A DNA stretch of 64,000 nt from Candidatus Nitrohelix vancouverensis (GTDB taxonomy: Bacteria > Nitrospinota > Nitrospinia > Nitrospinales > VA-1): assembly GCA_015698305.1 (NCBI GenBank), contig CP048620.1, forward strand, positions 1,824,557-1,888,556, read 5' to 3'. The notes below the pieces were generated by a model. It did not search any database, had not been told where the DNA came from, and saw only the letters and a program-made list of their open reading frames with translations. How positions within the stretch are numbered: the stretch's first letter is position 1; the number at the start of each line of letters is the position of its first letter. The position numbers and the translations under genes were made by a program. Shown one piece after another: positions 37,783 through 45,702 of this stretch.

Positions 37783-39528
37783 ATGTTAAGTGCTAACAAA
37801 CATTTCAAAACACTGCGCTGGATGTTGCTGGCGATGGCGGTGGGGTTCTTGACCCCCGCTGTATCGTTCGCAGCCCCGGCAGACGCGGTGAAAAAAGACG
37901 TGCTTGAGCAAGGTAAGAAAATTTACTTCAAGCGATGCGTCTGGTGTCACGGCGTTGAAGGCGGAGGAGACGGCCCGGCAGCGGATCGTCTTTTCACCCG
38001 CCCCCGAAACTTCATTCAGGGTACTTTCAAGATCCGGGTTACGGATTCTGGTGAATTGCCATTGGAAGAAGATTTGATCAAGACGGTAACTAACGGACTT
38101 CCGGGTTCTGCAATGCCGCCTTGGGGTAATGTATTGAAGAAAGATGAAATCGTAGCTGTTGTTAACTTCGTTAAGACTTTGGTTCAGGATCGTAGTTTCG
38201 ACGATTCGGATGAAGAAGTTTTCACCCAGGATTTCGGTACGAATCCTTGGGGAACCAAAGGTCCCTATCATTTGGGGATTCCTCAGGAAGCGGTTGACGC
38301 AGGTAAAGAAATCTTTATCAAAAATAAATGCTTCGAGTGTCACGGCGGCGAAGGTCGCGGTGATGGTAACCCGACGATGAAAGACGACTGGGGATTCCCG
38401 ATCGTTGCGGCGGACTGGCAGCAATGCTGGAACTTCCGCGGTAGCCGAAGGAATCATTACGATCCTTTCAACGTTGTACGAACCATCTCCACCGGTTTGA
38501 ACGGCACGCCGATGCCTAACTTCAAAGATCAGATCACTGTGGAAGATCGTTGGAAGTTGGCGGCATTCGTTAACTCTTTGTGTCCGAGAAAGAACATTGA
38601 TCCGCTCGCTAACAAACCGGTCAATGACTTCCTCATCAGTTCAGAGTTTACTGAAGGTCCGGTTGCTAAAACGATTGATGATCCGATGTGGACCACTCCC
38701 GACGCTGATCCCAAGATCACCGGCTGGAGAGACTCTGAAGAGTATGCTGAAGAATGGGGTTCTATTCAACGACCTCGACGTAACTACATTGCGATGGCAG
38801 GTCAGATCACTCGCGGTAAGCGAAATTTTGATCCTAAAGTCGACAACCTCTGGGTAACGTCTCGTTGGAGTGAAGAAGAGAATGCTGTTTACTACCTGGT
38901 TGAATACCATGATCGTTTCCTTTCTGAAGATCCGGAATGGAGAGATATGGTGGCAATCGAATGGCCTGCACAGTTGCAGGATCTCTTCGGCGCTGAGAAG
39001 CCTTATTTCATCTTTGGCGACTCCAAGAAACCTGTACATATCTGGCGCGCAAGTTTTCTGGCTAAGAATTACCGCGCTTCTGCGGCTCCAAAGCCTGAAG
39101 GTTATGAGTTGGATATGAAAGTTGAGGAGTTGAACGGTAATGGCTTTGACGCGGTAACGGTCAGGGACAATACGGTTGTTGAAGTTGTTGACTCCAAGTT
39201 CATACAGGGACGTGTGAAAGTACTGTTCCGTCGTACTTTGACGACGGAGAATGCGGATAATCTGGAAGTTCAAATTCCGAAGAAACAGTTTATCCCGGTA
39301 GCTTTCATGCAATGGTCGGGTCGTGATCACGAGAAGGACGAGCACATGGCCATTTCGACCTGGTATTACACGATTCTTAAACCTTCGATTCCGACATCGA
39401 TTTATTACAATGCCGTTATCATGGGTTGCGCTTTCGCAGGGTTTCAGGGTTGGTTGGTTTGGATGACTCGAAGAACTCGCAAGATGTATGACGAAGGCAA
39501 AGTTAAACGGGATGAACTTCCTGTATAA
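37783..39528 (+). CDS. Diheme cytochrome c fused to an NxrC/EBDH-gamma-type heme b domain
   Basis: 581 residues. Signal peptide, then two cytochrome c domains, CVWCHG at 52-57 with distal SAMPPWGN, and CFECHGG at 183-189 with distal TPMPNFKD. Residues about 300-545 form an ethylbenzene-dehydrogenase-gamma-like domain: DNLWVTSRWSEEENAVYYLV, KPVHIWRASF, and FMQWSGRDHEKDEHMAISTWYY. This domain also occurs in NxrC, the gamma subunit of nitrite oxidoreductase, where it binds heme b. A C-terminal helix (AVIMGCAFAGFQGWLVWM) anchors it. The combination of two c hemes and an NxrC-like domain in one chain suggests a wire between periplasmic donors and the CydA-like core. Last gene of the cluster; a strong terminator follows. 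Confidence 0.86.
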   Translation: MLSANKHFKTLRWMLLAMAVGFLTPAVSFAAPADAVKKDVLEQGKKIYFKRCVWCHGVEGGGDGPAADRLFTRPRNFIQGTFKIRVTDSGELPLEEDLIKTVTNGLPGSAMPPWGNVLKKDEIVAVVNFVKTLVQDRSFDDSDEEVFTQDFGTNPWGTKGPYHLGIPQEAVDAGKEIFIKNKCFECHGGEGRGDGNPTMKDDWGFPIVAADWQQCWNFRGSRRNHYDPFNVVRTISTGLNGTPMPNFKDQITVEDRWKLAAFVNSLCPRKNIDPLANKPVNDFLISSEFTEGPVAKTIDDPMWTTPDADPKITGWRDSEEYAEEWGSIQRPRRNYIAMAGQITRGKRNFDPKVDNLWVTSRWSEEENAVYYLVEYHDRFLSEDPEWRDMVAIEWPAQLQDLFGAEKPYFIFGDSKKPVHIWRASFLAKNYRASAAPKPEGYELDMKVEELNGNGFDAVTVRDNTVVEVVDSKFIQGRVKVLFRRTLTTENADNLEVQIPKKQFIPVAFMQWSGRDHEKDEHMAISTWYYTILKPSIPTSIYYNAVIMGCAFAGFQGWLVWMTRRTRKMYDEGKVKRDELPV

Positions 39529-39552
39529 CTGATAAGTAAGTATTAGACTAAA

Positions 39553-39581
39553 GGCCCGCCGGTTTCGGCGGGCCTTTTTTT
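39553..39581 (+). terminator. Terminator of the CydA-like/cytochrome cluster
   Basis: GGCCCGCCG-GTTT-CGGCGGGCC, a perfect nine-base-pair GC stem, followed by seven T, 25 bases after the last cytochrome stop codon. Confidence 0.95.
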
Positions 39582-39584
39582 ATT

Positions 39585-39907
39585 GGATGAAGACAGGATA
39601 CTTTAAGTAGAATTACCATGGATTGTGCCAGGGGTAAATGGTATCGGGAGTCAAGAATTGGGGCGTGATAAGGGGCGAACTCCTTATGGCATGAGCCCGA
39701 AGGGTAGGGGAATTTTGTGCTACTAGCGGGAAGACTGGGGTATTGGAGAGTTACACAACTTAATGCGGCAGCAGGAGACTGCAGGCTTTAAAGCCTGAGT
39801 CATTAGCAATTTTGGCTATGTGCAGATGCTAGTTTTAGAAGAGTCTCAGCGGGATTGCGAGAGAAGTCGTATATTCTGAAAGATGTTGCAGAAGGGTATT
39901 GCGGCGA
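39585..39907. other. Non-coding stretch between the cytochrome cluster and rpoZ
   Basis: About 320 bases with no convincing gene on either strand. It contains the perfect 16-base palindrome CAGGCTTTAAAGCCTG (39782-39797), flanked by GACT and AGTC so that a longer bulged hairpin can form. A GC-richer purine tract (39660-39760) reads like a decayed reading frame interrupted by stops. It lies between the end of the plus-strand cluster and the 3' end of rpoZ on the minus strand. Confidence 0.45.
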
Positions 39908-40141
39908 TCAATCTTCTTCGGAAACTTGTTCTAGATCCATATTGCCGTCATTGATTTCGCGAAGAGCGAGTTCAAAGAATTTTTTAGGCGAAGCATATTC
40001 TGCCGGATCGACATCGATGGTGGGTTGTGCTCCTTTTTCTATTTGATGGATGCGTTGTGCAACTAGAATACAAAGTAAAAAACGGCTTTTGACTACGTTT
40101 TGCGCTTCTTTGACCAGTTGCAGGGTTTCTTGCATTTCCAT
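39908..40141 (-). CDS. rpoZ: RNA polymerase omega subunit
   Basis: 77 residues. The omega pattern is visible in KSRFLLCILVAQRIHQIEKGAQPTID followed by KKFFELALREINDG: a helix with the (A/V)AQRARQL-like motif, a turn with KGA and a second helix with ALREI. The subunit promotes assembly and stability of RNA polymerase. No rpoZ-spoT or gmk-rpoZ context is present; the gene stands alone with its own near-consensus promoter. The protein tail is acidic (MDLEQVSEED). AAAGG precedes the ATG. Confidence 0.82.
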   Translation of the reverse strand: MEMQETLQLVKEAQNVVKSRFLLCILVAQRIHQIEKGAQPTIDVDPAEYASPKKFFELALREINDGNMDLEQVSEED

Positions 40142-40182
40142 TTGGGAGCCTTTGAGAAATTCGTCGATAAAATTAAACTTAC

Positions 40183-40211
40183 ATTCTATTGAGACTTTTG
40201 TAAATTGTCAA
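40183..40211 (-). promoter_or_regulatory. Sigma-70 promoter of rpoZ
   Basis: On the minus strand TTGACA - 17 bases - TAGAAT: a consensus -35, ideal spacing and a -10 with one difference. It lies between the end of the threonine aldolase gene and the rpoZ ATG, giving a leader of about 35 bases. Confidence 0.8.
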
Positions 40212-40218
40212 ACTGTAA

Positions 40219-41256
40219 TCATGTAGCAAGCGCTGATTTTATGATTTCTACCGCTTGTTCACTATGTTCTCTTGTGATTTCGCGGTGAAACACGGCCCTG
40301 AAGGCGGGGCCTCTCAAATTTAATATTTTGAGTCCCTGCGCAGATGTTTTTGCGAGGAAGTCTTGAGCCGAAACCGATTTGCGCGTCATGTCAAAGAAAA
40401 CGATGTTTGTTTTGATTTCCTCTGGATCAATTCGTATCCCTTCTATAGTTGCAAGAGACTGAGCAAAGTATTGAGCATTCATGCGATCTTCGCTCAATCT
40501 ATCGGTCATTGTTTCCAGGGCGATCCGTCCTGCGGCGGCAAGGTGTCCCGCCTGCCTCATTCCTCCCCCAAGCATTTTCCTGACCTTCCTCGCGCGTTGA
40601 ATGAATGCTTCGCTTGCGCATATCATCGAGCCAACTGGAGCGGACAGCCCTTTGGAAAAACAAAACATAACGGAGTCAAACCCCTCTGCCAGTTTCTCGG
40701 CTTTCTCACTGAGAGCCTCTGCGGCGTTGAACAGTCGCGCGCCGTCCAAATGCGTTGCCAGTCCATGGTCGTGAGCGAGTTGGGTGGCTTCGCGTGTGTA
40801 GTCGGTGGTCAGTGGAGAACCCTGACAATAATTATGCGTGTTTTCCAGAGCGATGAGTCGGGTGACGGGAAAATGCATGTCAGACGAGCGAATGGCTTTT
40901 TCAAGATCGTTCAAGTGAATGCGACCGTCTTTCAGGTTAGGCGCAGTACGCATGATGATGCCGCCCAGGGCGGAGGCGCCGCCGACTTCGTTGAGGAAGA
41001 TATGACTTTGATCGCCAACGATAATTTCATCGCCCCGTGCGCAATGGGTCAGGAGGCAAATCAGATTCCCCATCGTTCCACTGGGAACGAACAGGCCTTT
41101 CGCTTTGCCCAGTTTTTGTGCGGCTAATTGTTCTAGCTGGTTGATGCTGGGGTCTTCTGCAAAGACGTCGTCGCCAACCTCAGCTGTGGCCATCGCGTCT
41201 CGCATTTCCTGGGTGGGTTGGGTCAGCGTGTCGCTTCGTAAATCAATCGTTACCAT
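40219..41256 (-). CDS. ltaE: Low-specificity L-threonine aldolase
   Basis: 345 residues, PLP-dependent; cleaves threonine or allo-threonine to glycine and acetaldehyde. Family motifs: opening IDLRSDTLTQPTQEMRDAM, GDDVFAEDPS, FVPSGTMGNLICLLTHC, LENTHNYCQGSPL, HLDGARLFNAA, and the PLP lysine in MFCFSKGLSAPVGS. Its start overlaps the 3' end of a small membrane-protein gene. Glycine made here could feed the glycine cleavage system, whose gcvPB is elsewhere in the window. Confidence 0.94.
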   Translation of the reverse strand: MVTIDLRSDTLTQPTQEMRDAMATAEVGDDVFAEDPSINQLEQLAAQKLGKAKGLFVPSGTMGNLICLLTHCARGDEIIVGDQSHIFLNEVGGASALGGIIMRTAPNLKDGRIHLNDLEKAIRSSDMHFPVTRLIALENTHNYCQGSPLTTDYTREATQLAHDHGLATHLDGARLFNAAEALSEKAEKLAEGFDSVMFCFSKGLSAPVGSMICASEAFIQRARKVRKMLGGGMRQAGHLAAAGRIALETMTDRLSEDRMNAQYFAQSLATIEGIRIDPEEIKTNIVFFDMTRKSVSAQDFLAKTSAQGLKILNLRGPAFRAVFHREITREHSEQAVEIIKSALAT

Positions 41257-41587
41257 GTGTTGTCTCTATGCTTTGTGTCGTGGATTGTTTTTCCCGCTTG
41301 GCCTTGACGCGGTAGTAAAAGAGAGAGATAAAAAAAACCGGTAAACTCAAGCCTGCGAGAAGTATGTTTCTGGCCATCTCGCGCGTGAAGTCGAGGGATA
41401 ACATGACGCTGTATTCTTCCTGAATGAGAAAGGTCAGCAGGGCGACGACGATGAACAGATAACCAAAACGTTTCCCACGTTTCGGGCCAGGGTTCACCAT
41501 GCATGACGCGACAAAGTTAAGTCCGAGGAACAGCAGTCCGCTCAGGAACATCAGGTAGACGACGGAGTTTTGAGTGTGGCTCAACAT
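41243..41587 (-). CDS. Small three-helix membrane protein, unknown
   Basis: 114 residues with three predicted membrane helices: VVYLMFLSGLLFLGLNFVAS, RFGYLFIVVALLTFLIQ and NILLAGLSLPVFFISLFYY, then a positively charged tail (RVKAKREKQSTT). I recognise no family. It overlaps the threonine aldolase gene by 14 bases at its 3' end, so the pair is likely expressed as one unit. The tail favours the C terminus in the cytoplasm. Confidence 0.65.
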   Translation of the reverse strand: MLSHTQNSVVYLMFLSGLLFLGLNFVASCMVNPGPKRGKRFGYLFIVVALLTFLIQEEYSVMLSLDFTREMARNILLAGLSLPVFFISLFYYRVKAKREKQSTTQSIETTHGND

Positions 41588-41749
41588 TTTCTATAAAGTT
41601 TCAGCTCGAGGCATTGCAGTCGGGTCGAGAGCTTCGGCTAACGCGCGAAACTCTGAGTAAGGACCCGTTTAAAAAGTTTGGCCGCTATTTAAAAATATTG
41701 TAATCGGTCTGGAAGGGAGAATAAACCGATTTAACAGAAATAGGTGGGA

Positions 41750-41803
41750 ATTAAAAATCGTAGGATGCGCTTCGACGGGAGTTAGCTATCTCCCGCCGAA
41801 GCG
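41750..41803 (-). terminator. Terminator downstream of the porin gene
   Basis: On the minus strand CGCTTCGGCGGGAG pairs with CTCCCGTCGAAGCG, a 14-base-pair stem with one G-U pair and an 8-base loop, followed ten bases later by five T. The wobble pair exists only in minus-strand RNA, which fits termination of the porin transcript. Starts 12 bases past the porin stop. Confidence 0.75.
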
Positions 41804-41814
41804 ATTCTAAACGT

Positions 41815-42954
41815 TTAGAAGTAGAACAGCGCGTTGGCGGCGACTGTATCCTGACTGGAATTGAGCTGATTGTTGGAGCCATCGTTGAAGGCGAGGGCGG
41901 TCGATTCGTCGTGTCGGTATTCAACGCGGAACACAAAGTTCTGGTTCACGCGAATTTCCGGGGTGAGGGTGAGCTCCCACATTTTCTGTCCCGTCGTCAC
42001 GTTGGCGCGAAAGCCGTCGTCGTCGTTAAAAAATTCGCCGCGCGCGTTCATAGAGAACCATTTGTTGTAGTCGTGACGCAGAATAGCCGCCACGCCCCAC
42101 CATTCAGCATCGTCGCGCAGGCGAGCGAGAGACGCGGATTCTTGCGTGCCGTAGTCGAAGTTCAATTGCATGAAGGTCTTGTCCGTGAGAGCGACGTCGA
42201 CCACGACATCCCAGATATTGCGCCAGTCGGAATTATTGTTGGCGGAGGAAGCGCCGCCGCCTGCCCAGTTGAACAGGATATTAACGTCGTCGGACGCGGC
42301 GTAGGCGATTTGAGCGCCCAGAGTTTTATCGTTGTTGTTGTCGGTCGTGTTGTCCCAGCCGTTGGCGATCATGCCGAGTACGCTGACTTTTTCGTTCACG
42401 TCGTAGATGGCGCGCACACCGGTGTGCGTGAAGGGAATGGCGAGGCCGAACATGAAGGAACGGGAAATATTGCTGTTCCATCCGTCGTAGCCTTCGATCA
42501 CTTCCGCGCCGATATGCGTTATGAATTTACCGCCGTCGATTTGCAGGCCGTTGCCGATGGGCGCCCGATACGATACATAGCCTTGTTGTAAGTCAAAATC
42601 ATGCGTTTGAACGTCGCCGGCGCTTGCAGTCGATTTTGCGACTTCAGGCAAGCTGAATCCGTAGGTCAGATCGGTGCGAAAACCGATGTCGCCGACGTTG
42701 GGAGTTTCGCGGACCAGCACGAGTTCGCCCACGTCAAATTTGAAGGAATTGGAATCGCGGTCAAAAATTCGGTTGGTCGAGTTGCCGTTGGTGGGCGATT
42801 TGGGATTATGAAAATTATAATTATAAGATGCCGAGGCAAAGCCGTGAACTTCAATGTCTTTTAAGATTTCCATAGCCGAGTCGGCGCGGGCGCTGTCGGA
42901 ATAGGTTCCGCAAAGTAACAGGCTTGTTAGTAAGGCGGCGCTTATTTTTTTCAT
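41815..42954 (-). CDS. Outer-membrane beta-barrel porin (BBP2/OmpL-like)
   Basis: About 379 residues from the ATG at 42954, chosen because GGAGGAG precedes it and a signal peptide (KKISAALLTSLLLCGTYSDSARA) follows. The mature chain is rich in alternating aromatic and polar residues typical of beta strands and ends in the barrel terminus ANALFYF with a C-terminal Phe. Features such as VHGFASASYNYNFH, DLQQGYVSYRAPIGNGLQID and VEYRHDESTALAFND resemble the putative beta-barrel porin-2 family (PF07642). Substrate unknown; the gene lies next to an Amt transporter, which could mean passage of ammonium or small cations. Confidence 0.85.
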   Translation of the reverse strand: MKKISAALLTSLLLCGTYSDSARADSAMEILKDIEVHGFASASYNYNFHNPKSPTNGNSTNRIFDRDSNSFKFDVGELVLVRETPNVGDIGFRTDLTYGFSLPEVAKSTASAGDVQTHDFDLQQGYVSYRAPIGNGLQIDGGKFITHIGAEVIEGYDGWNSNISRSFMFGLAIPFTHTGVRAIYDVNEKVSVLGMIANGWDNTTDNNNDKTLGAQIAYAASDDVNILFNWAGGGASSANNNSDWRNIWDVVVDVALTDKTFMQLNFDYGTQESASLARLRDDAEWWGVAAILRHDYNKWFSMNARGEFFNDDDGFRANVTTGQKMWELTLTPEIRVNQNFVFRVEYRHDESTALAFNDGSNNQLNSSQDTVAANALFYF

Positions 42955-43116
42955 TCTGCAATCTCCTCCAAGAAATTGGTTCCCCAAGGTCTGCGCACAG
43001 GCGTTTGTTTTGGAGTTTGGATTTAAAATATCTTCGGTCGTTAAATTGTAATCAAATTTCCCAAGGTGTCAAACCTAATATGCCATAATTTAGAATGGCT
43101 TAGGCTTGATATAACA

Positions 43117-43158
43117 AGCCAGGCGACGCGAGACGGATTGCGTCCCGATCACCTGGCT
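43117..43158 (-). terminator. Hairpin downstream of amt
   Basis: AGCCAGG / CCTGGCT outer stem with an inner GACGC / GCGTC pairing, just past the amt stop codon on the minus strand, followed by TTGTTATAT. The T run is broken, so it may be a weak terminator or an mRNA-stabilising hairpin that lets some transcripts reach the porin gene. Confidence 0.45.
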
Positions 43159-43165
43159 GTGTTCA

Positions 43166-44458
43166 TCAAACCAGATTGTATGCCGTTTCTCCATGTTGCG
43201 TGTTGTCGAGGCCGATTTCTTCGTTCTCGTCGTCAACGCGGAAGCCCATGGTTTTCTCCAGAAGAACCACCAGGCCGTAGGTGACGATGAAAGAATAGGC
43301 CGCGGCGGCGGCGATCCCTACAATCTGAATCATGACTTGCTTGACATCGCCCGCAAGCAGTCCGGTTCCGCCCACGGTGACGAATAATCCCGTTGCGAGA
43401 GCGCCCCAGGCGCCGCCAACGGCGTGAATGCCAAAGGCGTCGAGCGAGTCGTCGTAACCCATTTTAATTTTCATGATCACGGCGGCGTAACAGATAACGC
43501 CTGCGGCGAATCCGATCACGATGGCCCACAGCGGTTCCACAAAGCCTGCGGCGGGGGTGATGGCGACCAGACCCGCGACGATCCCCGAAGCGGCTCCCAA
43601 TGCGCTGGCCTTTCCCACTTTGTAATATTCAGCGGCGAGCCAGCCCAGCAGACCCGCTCCCGTCGCGATTTGCGTGTTGGTGAAGGCGAGCACGGCGGTT
43701 TCGTTAGCGGCCAGGGCGCTGCCTGCGTTGAAGCCAAACCAGCCGAACCAGAGCAGTCCCGCGCCCAGCAAGGTTAAGGGGAGGCTGTGAGGAATCATCA
43801 GACGCCCGGGAAAGCCTTTGCGTTTTTTCAGAACCATCGCCGCCGCCAGAGCCGCTACGCCGGATGATATGTGGACGACGGTGCCGCCTGCAAAATCCAG
43901 CGCGCCCAGTTCGCCCAACCAGCCGCCGCCCCAGACCCAGTGGCAAATAGGATCGTAGACCAGCGTGGTCCAAACCGCGATGAAGACGACATAGGCCTTA
44001 AAATCGACCCGCTCGGCGATGCCGCCGCTGATCAGGGCGGCGGTGATGATGGCAAACATCAGTTGGAACATGCAGAACAATAATTCGGGGATCGTTCCGC
44101 TGAGCGTATTCATAGTGATCCCAGCCAGAAACATCTTGTCCAGCCCGCCGACAAAACTGCCGATGTCGGCCCCAAAGGCGAGGGAATAGCCGATCACCAC
44201 CCATTGAATGGTGACAACGCCGAGAGGAACAAAGCTGTGCATGAGGGTGCTCAATACGTTTTTCCGGCGGACCATGCCGCCGTAAAACAAGGCCAGGCCA
44301 GGAAGCATGAGCATCACCAAAGCTGAGGAGACCATGATCCAGGCCGTATCGGCATAATTGATCTTCGCGACTTCTTCGGCGTGGACAGGTTCCGCAAGCG
44401 CCACAATAGAGAAGAGGGTCAGTAAAATTAGTTTGTAATTGTGCTTCCCGGTTAGCAT
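43166..44458 (-). CDS. amt: Ammonium transporter Amt
   Basis: About 430 residues with a signal-like N terminus and eleven membrane helices. Conserved segments: LFYGGMVRRKNVLSTLMHSF, MFQLMFAIITAALISGGIAE, VVHISSGVAALAAA (pore histidine region), FGFNAGSALAANE and HAVGGAWGALATGLF with the second pore histidine. AAGGAG lies nine bases before the ATG at 44458, so I start there; a TTG at 44467 abuts the ribosome binding site. Ammonium uptake for assimilation. No glnK gene is adjacent, although the two genes are usually paired. Confidence 0.95.
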   Translation of the reverse strand: MLTGKHNYKLILLTLFSIVALAEPVHAEEVAKINYADTAWIMVSSALVMLMLPGLALFYGGMVRRKNVLSTLMHSFVPLGVVTIQWVVIGYSLAFGADIGSFVGGLDKMFLAGITMNTLSGTIPELLFCMFQLMFAIITAALISGGIAERVDFKAYVVFIAVWTTLVYDPICHWVWGGGWLGELGALDFAGGTVVHISSGVAALAAAMVLKKRKGFPGRLMIPHSLPLTLLGAGLLWFGWFGFNAGSALAANETAVLAFTNTQIATGAGLLGWLAAEYYKVGKASALGAASGIVAGLVAITPAAGFVEPLWAIVIGFAAGVICYAAVIMKIKMGYDDSLDAFGIHAVGGAWGALATGLFVTVGGTGLLAGDVKQVMIQIVGIAAAAAYSFIVTYGLVVLLEKTMGFRVDDENEEIGLDNTQHGETAYNLV

Positions 44459-45104
44459 GAGATCCAACTCCTTGATTCAGGTTGATCTTCCGTTAATTGC
44501 ATTTCATCGAATGAAGTGGAATGATGAAATTGCGACATTGTTATTGCCCACAGAATCGCTTCTGAATGCTTATTTTCAAATCCTGTACCAAGTGATGTTG
44601 TTTTTCAGGAATCCCGCTAATTAGCTTTTAAAGCTATATATTTAAAAGGTTTAATATTAAAGGTCTGTTCTTTGGAAATCTGCAGTTGAACCCAGGTCGA
44701 AAATAAATGCGTATTATTCGGGCATTAATATATGAGGGCGCTTTAAAAATAAACAAAGCGGTCGAGTGTCTTTAGAAATTTTGAGAATAGTCGTTAAGTA
44801 ATTGAATAGTTTTTAGTTATTCATTATGTTAAAATTGATCGTCAAATTATTGGCAATTCCGGTCAGTTTTTAAAAGCGTTTTGAATTTGCCAAGGCTATA
44901 TGGATAAAGCATTTAAATAGAGTGGATTCGAGGCTTTGTCCGAATTTGTATAGCGTGGCATATATTTTGCTTTTTACGATATCGTGTGAATTTAATATTC
45001 TTTTGACAAGGCCGCCCCGAAACAAGAGCGAGGGGCGGGATTGGGCCGAAAGGTTCTTAAAAAACGTCTCCAACGGTCGCTCACGACCCCTGGGAGGAAT
45101 TTAG
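44459..45104. other. AT-rich intergenic region between amt and fliL
   Basis: About 640 bases with divergent genes on each side. The left part should hold the amt promoter, which I could not define. Nothing coding is recognised in the AT-rich middle (44600-44900). The right part carries a sigma-54 promoter for fliL (next entry). A short hairpin GGTCG-CTCA-CGACC sits right before the fliL ribosome binding site. Confidence 0.6.
44956..44971 (+). promoter_or_regulatory. Sigma-54 promoter of fliLMN
   Basis: TGGCATATATTTTGCT agrees with the sigma-54 consensus TGGCAYRNNNNTTGCW at every fixed position; GG and GC are 12 bases apart. It is about 135 bases before the fliL ATG and in the right orientation. 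Sigma-54 promoters need an enhancer-binding activator, such as FlgR/FleQ types in flagellar systems; none is encoded in the window. Confidence 0.85.
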
Positions 45105-45656
45105 ATGGCAGAGGATCAGGACTTACTGGAAGAGCTGGAAGCGGCGGAAGCGGCGCCTGAGAAGGGCTCGCCGTTAATGAAAATCATCGGCATCGTCGTT
45201 GGTCTGGCGGTTCTGGGTGGAGGCGGCTGGTACGCCTACACCAATTTCATCAAGGCGCCTCCTGCGGCAGTCGATGGCGCGGCTCCTGCAGAGCAACCGC
45301 TTGAAGAGGGACAGGAAGGCGAGACGCCTGCCGTAGTTGAAGAGGCCCCGACGCTTGGCGTCATGTATCCGCTCGACCCATTCATCGTGAATCTGGCCGG
45401 GAGCGGCGGCAAACGATTTTTGAAGGTGACGATTTCGATGGAGCTCAGCGCTCCTGAGGTTCATTCCGAGATCAAGGAAAACGTGCAGAAAATTACGGAC
45501 TCGATTCTGGTTCTGCTGAGTAGCAAGACCTTTGAAGACGTGTATTCCGTTCAGGGTAAATTTCGTCTGAAAGATGAAATCACGACGCGCGTCAATCGTT
45601 TCCTGGTGCTAGGGCATATCAAGGACGCCTATTTCACCGAGTTCATTATTCAGTGA
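45105..45656 (+). CDS. fliL: Flagellar basal body-associated protein FliL
   Basis: 183 residues. A short cytoplasmic acidic N terminus (AEDQDLLEELEAAEAA), one membrane helix (MKIIGIVVGLAVLGGGGWYAY), a proline- and glutamate-rich linker, and a periplasmic FliL domain (YPLDPFIVNLAGSGGKRFLKV ... GHIKDAYFTEFIIQ). FliL rings the stator units around the motor and affects torque and swarming. GGGAGG precedes the ATG. First gene of fliLMN, 46 bases before fliM. Confidence 0.92.
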   Translation: MAEDQDLLEELEAAEAAPEKGSPLMKIIGIVVGLAVLGGGGWYAYTNFIKAPPAAVDGAAPAEQPLEEGQEGETPAVVEEAPTLGVMYPLDPFIVNLAGSGGKRFLKVTISMELSAPEVHSEIKENVQKITDSILVLLSSKTFEDVYSVQGKFRLKDEITTRVNRFLVLGHIKDAYFTEFIIQ

Positions 45657-45702
45657 TATAATTTTGATTGAGACACTATCCATCTTTTTGAATTGCGACT
45701 AA

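Noticed and set aside
44870-45073. 67-codon minus-strand frame upstream of fliL
   Set aside because: It lies across a perfect sigma-54 promoter and the fliL leader, and has no recognisable features.
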